Part shown: positions 18,856-25,900 of the stretch, piece by piece | Layout of the letters: each line of letters begins with the position of its first letter | How positions within the stretch are numbered: the stretch's first letter is position 1 | Source of the DNA: Paenibacillus sp. 598K | Lineage (GTDB): Bacteria; Bacillota; Bacilli; Paenibacillales; Paenibacillaceae | Length of the DNA stretch: 48,455 nt | Assembly: GCF_003851045.1 (NCBI RefSeq) | Contig: NZ_BFBX01000013.1 | Span: 5,073 to 53,527 of the forward strand | Direction: 5' to 3' | Position numbers and translations under genes: made by a program | Notes under the pieces: generated by a model | Seen by the model: only the letters and a program-made list of their open reading frames with translations | What the model was told of the DNA's origin: nothing | Databases searched by the model: none

Positions 18856-19061
18856 GTTCAAAAAGGACGGTTATCAGCACCGAGAAGGTTGAATGAAGTT
18901 GGAAATGAGGAGCGGAGCGTAGGCAAACCTACGTGAGCACCTGCAATGTTTCCGGAGGAAACATACTTCGAAAGCATAAGCTTAGTTACAACTGAATTCA
19001 AGATTCGACGTCGAATCCGCTTCTTAGAGCCACTCCGTGATCAAAAGTGGACTTTTTGAAC
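18856..19061. repeat. Structured palindromic repeat, long form A (206 bp)
   Basis: Bounded by inverted ends GTTCAAAAAG / CTTTTTGAAC. Inside is a closing stem, TTGAATGAAGTT (18889-18900) with AACTGAATTCAA (18990-19001), which encloses hairpins GTAGG-CAAA-CCTAC and TGTTTCC-GGA-GGAAACA and the 19-nt core ACTTCGAAAGCATAAGCTT (18965-18983). A further perfect palindrome GATTCGACGTCGAATC lies on the right arm. The same core and layout recur in the element at 38267-38464 with different stem sequences. The flanks share an imperfect CTGAAAG(T)GCGA (18844-18855 and 19067-19075), a possible target duplication. It fills most of the 392-bp gap between lysR and the transporter gene. No transposase is nearby. 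Confidence 0.75.
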
Positions 19062-19067
19062 AACCTC

Positions 19068-19081
19068 TGAAAGCGAATACA
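19068..19081 (+). promoter_or_regulatory. Candidate cre (CcpA) site upstream of the anion transporter
   Basis: TGAAAGCGAATACA matches the cre consensus TGWAANCGNTNWCA at 13 of 14 positions. It lies 25 bases before the ATG at 19106, a position where bound CcpA would block transcription. Single matches of this quality occur by chance. Confidence 0.3.
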
Positions 19082-19105
19082 CAGACGACCTAGGGAGGTT
19101 AAGGC

Positions 19106-20587
19106 ATGGCCGACGAGAACATGCAGAAGAGCGGAGACACAGCTCCGCCCAAAAAGAAAGGACGCTTCGAAGCGGGAATGAAACGATGGGGAATTCCTTT
19201 GGCGGCGATTGCCATGCTATTGCTCTTGTTTATGCCGACGCCGGAAGGTCTCGATCCCGCTGCGCAAAAGGCGATTGCGATATTTGCCGGCGCGTTGATC
19301 CTGTGGGTGACGACGCCGATTCCGATTTATTTGACGTCGCTGATCGCGATATTGCTGCTGCCGCTCGTCGGCGCGGTCGAGGATCAGGAGGTGGCGTTTG
19401 GCACACTCGGCTTTGACGTCATCTGGCTGATGGTGTCGGCCTTCATCCTCACCTCGGCGATGATGAAGTCCAACCTGGGGCGGCGGTTCTCGCTATGGAT
19501 GGTGACGATGTTCGGCAAGACGCCGACCCGGACGCTGCTGGTGCTGGTCATCATCAACTTCATCCTGGCCTTCTTCGTCCCGTCGACAACCGCGCGCGCG
19601 ACGCTAATGATGCCGATCTGTCTGATCCTGCTCGATGTGTACAAGGCGATCCCGGGCCAGAGCCGACTCGGCAAGGTGATGATGCTGCAGGGGCTGCAGG
19701 CGGATGCGCTGGCGACCTCGGGTGTCATGACAGCTACGGCTGGCAATATTATCGCGGTTGGCTTCATCAACGAGCAGGCTGGGGGCAGCATCGGCTATAT
19801 GGACTGGCTGTTCGCTTCGATGCCGTCGGCGATCATCACGATGTCGCTCACCTTCCTGATCGGACTGAAGCTGTTCTCGATCAAGGCCGAGGGCACATTC
19901 GTCAATGTCATGGATTCGCTGAGGAGCGAGCTGCACAAGCTGGGAGCGTTCTCCGTAGCGGAGAAAAAGGCGATGGCGATCTTCATCCTGACCGTCGTGC
20001 TATGGGCGACCGGAGATTATCATGACGCTTGGTTCGGGTTCGAGATCAGCACCGAGCAGACGGCGGTCATCGCGGCGCTGCTGTGCTTGCTGCCAAGAGT
20101 CGGGATGCTGCAGTGGAAGGATGCGAATATCAAGTGGGAGCTGATGATCTTCGCGGCGGGCGCGTATGCGGCAGGCAATGCGCTGGATAAGTCGGGCGGC
20201 GCCACATGGCTGATCAGCAAGGTTGTCGACGGACTCGGCATCGACCGGATGAGTCCTGCCATGGTCGCGATCGTCGTCATCTTCCTGAGCATGTACAGCC
20301 ATCTGATCTTCACGAGCAAGACAGTGCGGGTGACGATCCTCATCCCGGCCTTCATCGCCCTGGCGAAGACGCTCGGCATGGACCCGGTGCCGCTGGCGCT
20401 TGCCGCCGCGACGACGATGACCTTTACGATTACCTTGCCGCCCCATTCCAAGGTCAATACGATCTATTTCTCCACGGATTACTTCACGATCGTCGATCAG
20501 GTCAAGTATGCGGTCGTCACCTGCTTCATCGGCGCATCGGTCATCTGTATCGGTTACTTCACCTGGTACGGCTGGTTGGGGCTGTAA
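19106..20587 (+). CDS. DASS/SLC13-family anion (dicarboxylate/sulfate-type) symporter, 493 aa
   Basis: A polytopic membrane protein with about 11-12 hydrophobic segments starting near residue 30. The two pseudo-symmetric substrate loops of the DASS family are recognisable: VPSTTARATLMMP (~150) and FTSKTVRVTILIP (~405), followed by ITLPPHSKVNTIYFST. The Ser-Asn-Thr motif of typical dicarboxylate carriers is replaced (STT / SKT), so the substrate may differ from succinate or citrate. It has a GGGAGGT ribosome site. It is divergent from lysR and followed after 51 bases by the phosphoglycerate-mutase-like gene, so the pair probably handles one small anionic substrate. Confidence 0.88.
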   Translation: MADENMQKSGDTAPPKKKGRFEAGMKRWGIPLAAIAMLLLLFMPTPEGLDPAAQKAIAIFAGALILWVTTPIPIYLTSLIAILLLPLVGAVEDQEVAFGTLGFDVIWLMVSAFILTSAMMKSNLGRRFSLWMVTMFGKTPTRTLLVLVIINFILAFFVPSTTARATLMMPICLILLDVYKAIPGQSRLGKVMMLQGLQADALATSGVMTATAGNIIAVGFINEQAGGSIGYMDWLFASMPSAIITMSLTFLIGLKLFSIKAEGTFVNVMDSLRSELHKLGAFSVAEKKAMAIFILTVVLWATGDYHDAWFGFEISTEQTAVIAALLCLLPRVGMLQWKDANIKWELMIFAAGAYAAGNALDKSGGATWLISKVVDGLGIDRMSPAMVAIVVIFLSMYSHLIFTSKTVRVTILIPAFIALAKTLGMDPVPLALAAATTMTFTITLPPHSKVNTIYFSTDYFTIVDQVKYAVVTCFIGASVICIGYFTWYGWLGL

Positions 20588-20638
20588 TCGGGCTGTGGAT
20601 GACAGAGCACGAACTTAAGATTACGAGGAGGTGGGCGC

Positions 20639-21880
20639 ATGCTCAGACGAAAAATGATCGTGGCGATCGCTGACGGGCTGGGCGACCGGCCCCATCCGAA
20701 GCTCGGACAGCTCACGCCGCTGCAATATGCAAATACGCCTCATCTGGACCGGCTGGCGGCCGAGGGCATCTCCGGGATGATGGACCCGATCGCGCCGGGC
20801 ATCCCTGTCGGTACAGATATGGGGCATCTGATCCTGTTCGGCTATGAGCCACAGCATTATCCCGGACGCGGGCCGATCGAGGCGCTTGGCATCGGAATGG
20901 AGGTAAGGCCGGGCGATATCGTGTTCCGCTGCAACTTTGCCACAGTAGACGATCGCTGCATCGTCGTCGACCGTCGGGCGGGCCGAATCCGGCAGGGGAC
21001 CGATGCGCTCGCCCAGGCGCTCGACGGTCTCACGCTGGAGGGCGGCGTCACTGTTCGCTTCAAGCAGGCGACAGAGCATCGCGCCGTACTGCTCCTGAGA
21101 GGCGAGGGACTGAGCGATCAGGTGAGCGATTCCGATCCGAAGGCGCCCAATGACGGTATGCCGTATCTGACGGTGCGGCCGCTCGACGGCTCCGAGGAGG
21201 CGGCCAGGACAGCGTTGGCGGTCAACAGCTTCCTGCAGCAGGCGCATCGCATCCTCTCCGGGCATCCCGTCAATGACGAGCGGGTGGCGGAGGGCAAGCT
21301 GCCGGCGAACTTTGTCCTGACCCGGGGCGCGGGGCGGATGGCGGAGCTGCCGCCGCTGGCGCAGGAGCGCGGCATGCGCGCCGCATGCATCGCGGGCGAG
21401 AGCACCGTGCTTGGCGTGGCGCGGCTGGCAGGCTTCCGCACCTTCACCGATGCGAGCATGACCGGCAATCTCGATACCAACATCGCGCTCAAGGCAAGTC
21501 TGGCGATCGAGCAGCTCGCGGACCACGATCTCGTCTATGTGCACATGAAGGCGCCGGATGTGAAGGGGCATGACAATGATCCGCTTGGCAAAGCGCAGGC
21601 AATCGAACGGTTCGACGAGCTGGTCGGCCGCATCCTGGAGCGGTTGCCGGACGATGTGTATGTGGCGCTGGCGGCCGATCACTCGACGCCATGCGAGTAC
21701 GGCGAGCATACCGGCGAGCCGGTGCCGATTGTGATCGCGGGCCCGAGCGTCCGCCGCGACCAAGTGCAGCGCTACAGCGAGATCGACTGCATGGCGGGCG
21801 GGCTGGGCCGATTGAGCGGCGCCGACTTCGTCAGGACCGCTCAGGATCTGCTCGGGTTTGTGAAGAAGCTGGGGAATTAG
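20639..21880 (+). CDS. apgM: ApgM-family cofactor-independent phosphoglycerate mutase-like enzyme, 413 aa
   Basis: Member of the alkaline-phosphatase superfamily, archaeal-type iPGM group (COG3635). The N-terminus has IVAIADGLGDRPHPKLGQLT (metal-binding Asp12). Middle motifs include FRCNFATVDD, DRRAGRI and NFVLTRGAG. The C-terminus has MKAPDVKGHDNDPLGKAQAI and AADHSTPCEYGEHTGEPVP with metal-ligand Asp/His residues. Length is typical. Where archaeal members have GSDTAHL with the catalytic serine, this protein has GTDMGHL, with Thr59 as the only candidate nucleophile. It may still be a mutase, or it may have become a phosphatase or phosphono-hydrolase for a compound brought in by the transporter upstream. 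Start has an AGGAGGTG site. Confidence 0.85.
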   Translation: MLRRKMIVAIADGLGDRPHPKLGQLTPLQYANTPHLDRLAAEGISGMMDPIAPGIPVGTDMGHLILFGYEPQHYPGRGPIEALGIGMEVRPGDIVFRCNFATVDDRCIVVDRRAGRIRQGTDALAQALDGLTLEGGVTVRFKQATEHRAVLLLRGEGLSDQVSDSDPKAPNDGMPYLTVRPLDGSEEAARTALAVNSFLQQAHRILSGHPVNDERVAEGKLPANFVLTRGAGRMAELPPLAQERGMRAACIAGESTVLGVARLAGFRTFTDASMTGNLDTNIALKASLAIEQLADHDLVYVHMKAPDVKGHDNDPLGKAQAIERFDELVGRILERLPDDVYVALAADHSTPCEYGEHTGEPVPIVIAGPSVRRDQVQRYSEIDCMAGGLGRLSGADFVRTAQDLLGFVKKLGN

Positions 21881-21930
21881 GGCGTGTCTGCACACCCGCA
21901 CAGGGGGATTGGGTATTTTAGAAGGAAGCG

Positions 21931-21968
21931 AGCGTCGTTTTTTTCCCTGCGGGGAAAGAAGCGACGCT
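21931..21968. terminator. Bidirectional terminator between convergent genes
   Basis: GCGTCG and CGACGC pair around TTTTTTTCCC-TGC-GGGGAAAG. The hairpin has a T-run on the plus strand and A/T-rich flanks on both strands, and lies between the convergent apgM-like gene and the membrane-protein gene. It probably serves both. Confidence 0.65.
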
Positions 21969-21971
21969 TAC

Positions 21972-22526
21972 TTATAGCAGACTGACGAGCAGCGTGCCGA
22001 ACAGAAAAACGGTCATCGCGGCCCCAGCAACGATGCCGCGAGCGCGGTGGAGCGGGCCGTTCTTTCGCCATGTATAACGATTGTACATTACAGCGCCTAC
22101 GGTCAGAAGGCAAACTTCCACGATCAGGCTGGCTGTCGGATACGTCCATAAGCCCAGACCCATGAGAGGGAGATTGCCAACGTTTCCGGGCCATACAGGC
22201 AGGTCGGGACGATGGACGATCAGATCCAGTATCCAATGACTGAAAGTGACAAGCGCTAGCGCTAGACCGCCTCTTCGGCCCCAGCGCCATGAGCCGAGCA
22301 GACCGACTGCAATGGCGAGCATCAGCGAGCCGATCAGGGAGTGGGAGTAGAAGGCTTGAATCCAGGCGTTCCCATAGCCCGTGCCTTCCAGGGATTCGAT
22401 GCCGGCAGCCTGCAAGGGGATAAACACAATATCATAGAGCTGCGTACTGACTAGAAGCGCCCAAATCGGGACCTCGGGCGTGTTGGATTTTACTGCGGCA
22501 GCTACGCCAAAATGACCGGCAAACAT
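21972..22526 (-). CDS. DUF457-like membrane-bound (putative metal-dependent hydrolase) protein, 184 aa
   Basis: An integral membrane protein with four to five hydrophobic segments. It begins MFAGHFGVAAAVKS and contains FSHWILDLIVHRPDLP, the pattern of conserved His/Asp residues at membrane edges seen in the YdjM/YbcI (DUF457) group often annotated as permease or membrane-bound hydrolase. I chose the internal ATG at 22526 because AAAGGTGGAG lies just upstream; a 27-residue longer reading is possible. Its promoter is covered by a strong palindrome (22614-22640), so it is probably under a TetR- or MarR-type repressor encoded elsewhere. Substrate unknown. Confidence 0.75.
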   Translation of the reverse strand: MFAGHFGVAAAVKSNTPEVPIWALLVSTQLYDIVFIPLQAAGIESLEGTGYGNAWIQAFYSHSLIGSLMLAIAVGLLGSWRWGRRGGLALALVTFSHWILDLIVHRPDLPVWPGNVGNLPLMGLGLWTYPTASLIVEVCLLTVGAVMYNRYTWRKNGPLHRARGIVAGAAMTVFLFGTLLVSLL

Positions 22527-22596
22527 AGGAGTCTCCACCTTTCGCATAAGCATGTAATTTTGCAAACAGAGATTCAATGTTGTATTCGCAACGAAA

Positions 22597-22611
22597 ACTA
22601 ATGTCATTAGT
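22597..22611. promoter_or_regulatory. Second copy of the operator palindrome
   Basis: ACTAATGTCATTAGT, a 15-bp perfect palindrome about an odd centre, is the reverse complement of the core of the palindrome at 22614-22640. The two centres are 23 bp apart, roughly two helix turns, which allows side-by-side binding of two repressor dimers just downstream of the -10 region. Confidence 0.7.
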
Positions 22612-22612
22612 T

Positions 22613-22641
22613 ATGATAAACTAATGACATTAGTTTATCAA
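22613..22641 (-). promoter_or_regulatory. Sigma-A-type promoter of the DUF457-like gene inside an operator
   Basis: On the minus strand TTGATA (22641-22636) is followed after exactly 17 nt by TATCAT (22618-22613), a good -35/-10 pair. The spacer and parts of both hexamers form a perfect palindrome of 27 bp (22614-22640, arms TGATAAACTAATG). A repressor bound here would exclude RNA polymerase directly. Confidence 0.75.
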
Positions 22642-22928
22642 TATAAAAAATAAAAACGGGTTTCAGATGGCATTCGGGGAAGCGGCGGGCAGGCTCCTCC
22701 GACAAAAGCAACCTGTCGCCTGCCCAGTACAAGCTTATAATAGTGAAGGTCGCCCGCTCTTGGAGCAGGCGGCTTTTTTGCGATATTTCAACATAACAGA
22801 GAATGGTAGAGATAAGTGCAGAATGTACGCTTTTTAGGATAGGGAGCGGCGGAAAGAGGGTGATAGAATAAATACAGTCAGGCGGAAACTAAACTTGTGA
22901 AGGCGGGGATGCGTCATGCGGACAATAA
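22642..22928. other. Non-coding stretch with orphan hairpins
   Basis: No convincing gene. It holds a long hairpin, GGGCAGG ... CCTGCCC with inner CGACA/TGTCG (about 22687-22725), and a plus-strand terminator-like hairpin at 22751-22777. A possible -10 (TATAAT, 22736-22741) lies between them without a good -35. No plus-strand gene precedes the hairpins, so they may be remnants of a lost gene or part of the leader of the surface-protein gene. Confidence 0.5.
22751..22777 (+). terminator. Orphan terminator-like hairpin upstream of the giant surface-protein gene
   Basis: GCCCGCTC-TTG-GAGCAGGC can pair with one C/A mismatch and is followed by GGC and six T residues. No plus-strand coding sequence ends near it. 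It may end a short leader transcript (attenuator) or belong to a vanished gene. Confidence 0.4.
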
Positions 22929-22942
22929 TGAAAGCGCTCTAT
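22929..22942 (+). promoter_or_regulatory. Candidate cre (CcpA) site before the giant surface-protein gene
   Basis: TGAAAGCGCTCTAT begins with the ten-base cre core TGAAAGCGCT and departs from the consensus only at the last two positions. It lies 20 bases before the ATG at 22963. Carbon catabolite repression would suit a carbohydrate-acting surface protein. Confidence 0.45.
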
Positions 22943-22962
22943 CTTGAAAGGAGGTGCGTGGA

Positions 22963-25900
22963 ATGAGAGGGAGCAATCGATCGCGAAATTGCGCCAAACT
23001 GATCCTATGGATCGTATGTGCGGCGCTGGTCCTTGCGCCATTGGCGGCGAAGGTGACGCCAGTCTACGCGGTGGTGGCTGACGATTCCTATTCGACGGTG
23101 GACGAAGTTCAAATCTGGGACGCCCTGGGGGGAACGGATGCGCTCGGGCGGCCTCTAGCCGATTACCGGGAGGCTCCGCTGCCGCGGGGTAATCGGTCCG
23201 TAGGCGTATTTTATTTTCTGTGGCACGGCTCAAACGACATGCGGGATTACAAAAATATTTACAACAACACAGAGACATTAGCCGCGGATCCGCTGGCGTA
23301 TCTGAATCCGGCCAGCGATGTGTGGCCGGACCCCGGCCATTTCGCTTATTGGGCTAAACCGTTGTTCGGCTATTACCGCTCCGACGATGCTTGGGTCGTG
23401 CGCAATCATATGCGGATGCTGGCCAATGCCGACGTCGATTATGTAGTGCTGGATACGACCAATCTGGAAATCTATAAGGCGCAGGCCGCGCTAGTCATGA
23501 GGTCGGTGGCCGAGCTGCAGCTTCAGGGTGTGCATGCGCCGCAGGTCGTATTCATGACGCATACGAACTCGACTGCAACGATGGATGAAATCTATGAAAC
23601 ATTCTATGCCGAAGGCGCGCCTTACCGTTATCCGAGCACTTGGTTTCATTGGCAGGGAAAACCGCTCATTATCGGAGAAAATCCGACTGCGAAGGTGAGC
23701 AGCTTTTTCACCTTCAGGTACGCCCAGTGGCCGAACGAGCCGGCCCAGGCCAATAACGGCTGGGACTGGATCAGCTTTGACGAGCCGCAGCGGGTCAATT
23801 ACAACAGCCTCGGCGAAAAGGAGCAGACATCGGTTTCCGTTGCCCAAAATTCGGGCTCGTCGGCCGTATTCAGCAATACTGCATTTTACAACGCGGATAA
23901 CCCGCCTTCGCGCAGCCGCAGCTATCACGACGGAGCTGAGGACGAGACGCTGGATGCAAGCCACTACGGCTATAATTTTCAGGAGCAATGGGATCACGCG
24001 ATCGCCGAAGATCCGCAGACGCTGCTTATCCTTGAATGGAACGAATGGATCGCCGGCAACTGGGCTGGCCGGGAGACCGATCCTCTGACATTCTATGATG
24101 CGGTCAACGATCGCTGGAGCCGCGGCATCGAGCCGATGACCGGCGGTTTCGGAGACAACTATTATATGCAGATGGCGAACAATATTCGCACATTCAAAGG
24201 CATCGCGCCTCCTCCCCAGGCTGGACCCAAGCTGACAATCGATCTGGCCGGCGGCTTCAGCCAATGGAAGGCGGTAACGACAGCTTACCAGGATTTTAAG
24301 GGGGACACGGAAGACCGCTACCACGCCGGTACGGATAATGTAATCTATGAAAACCGGACGGGTAGAAACGACATCGACGTGGCGAAGGTAGCGCGCGACG
24401 ACGATAACCTTTACTTCTATGTGCGTACAGTTGAAGCGTTGACGCCGTCTACCGACGCCAACTGGATGACGCTTTATTTAAATGTGGACGGAGACGGGGC
24501 GAACGGTTGGGAAGGCTACGATTACGCGCTTGGCGTATCCGCATCGGGTGCTTCGATGACGCTGAAGAAGAGCACGGGAGGATGGCAGTGGGACACGGTG
24601 TCGGACAGCCTTGCCTACCGCGCAGTCGGCAACCAGCTCATGACAGGCATCCCTCTGGCGCTGCTAGACGGGACGGGGGCTGAAGTCGCGCTGGAGTTCA
24701 AATGGGTAGACAACTGGGTGAACGAAGATAACGTAATGGACTTCTATCAATACGGTGATGCAGCGCCGGACGGCCGCATGAATTATGTATATATGACTGG
24801 CAACGTGCCGCAGCGTACGGCTCAGCCACCGGCTCCTGCCGCTTCGATCGTCTCCGCTCCGGGGGATGGCTGGCATCTGATCGAGGACGCCGACCGCAGA
24901 TCGGAATACAAAGCATTCTCTTCTCCGCAGTCGAGCGAATGGATTCAAGTCAACGATCCCGACAGCTCGGGCGGCACGTATTCCTACTTGTATAACCCTT
25001 CAGCCAAAAACGATCGGCACTACCGCAACATCGTTCGGGCCGGCTTCGAAGGCCATGCCGTGCGCTGGCTGACGACCAAAGCGCCGGACGGGACGGAAGC
25101 GGAAATTTTCATTGACGGTTTGTCCCAAGGGACGGTCAATCTGTACAGCACATCCGTGGAGAAGCAATCCGTCGCGTTTGAGAAGCGCGGCCTTGCGCCG
25201 GGACAGCATGAGATCATGGTCGTATGGCTGCCGCAAAGCGGAAAATACGTTCACGACGCTTTCGAATACGCTGCGGGAGACGCGGTCATGCCAGAAGCCG
25301 CTCCCGGGCAAAATTTGGCGCAGATCGCTCATGTAGAGCAGTCGTCTTTTGGTCGGGAGCTAGGGTACGGCGTTAACGGCGCACAAGCCGCAGACGGCAG
25401 CGTGAGCACGTATTGGCAGGCGGAGGAGGCCCAGGAGCAGGAGCTTGTGCTTCGTTTCGGCCAACCGATCATCTTCGATACCGTGAAGCTGCTGCCGAAG
25501 ACGGACCGGGCGACCGCCCCCGGTTACGAGCTGTTATACGGAGACGAGACAGGGTGGTACAGCTTGATCGACGGCGGCGTCCTGGAGGAGCCTAAGCAGC
25601 ACACTTTCGCTGCGGTTACGGCAGATCGTCTGATGCTGCGGCTGGACCCGGCGGCGGGAGTTGCGCCTGTTGAGATCGCCGAGATTGCCGTATACGACAG
25701 TGGCAATCCGGGTAACGGCACGACGGGGCCGGTCAGTCACTGGGAGTTTGCGAGCGACACGGAAGGCTGGAGCGGCGGACCCGGACTGGCGGATTTTGGC
25801 TGGAAGGCAGGCGGTCAGATCGGAGGGAACGTTGCGGCGGACAACGTACGGCTGTATTCTGCCGATGAGCTGAACATCGACTTGAAGCGGCTGACAACGG

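Noticed and set aside
18856..19061. CRISPR-like array because of several short palindromes
   Set aside because: The palindromes differ from each other and there are no equal spacers or cas genes.
22736..22741. TATAAT as the -10 of the surface-protein promoter
   Set aside because: No acceptable -35 at 16-18 bases, and transcription from it would run straight into the terminator-like hairpin at 22751.
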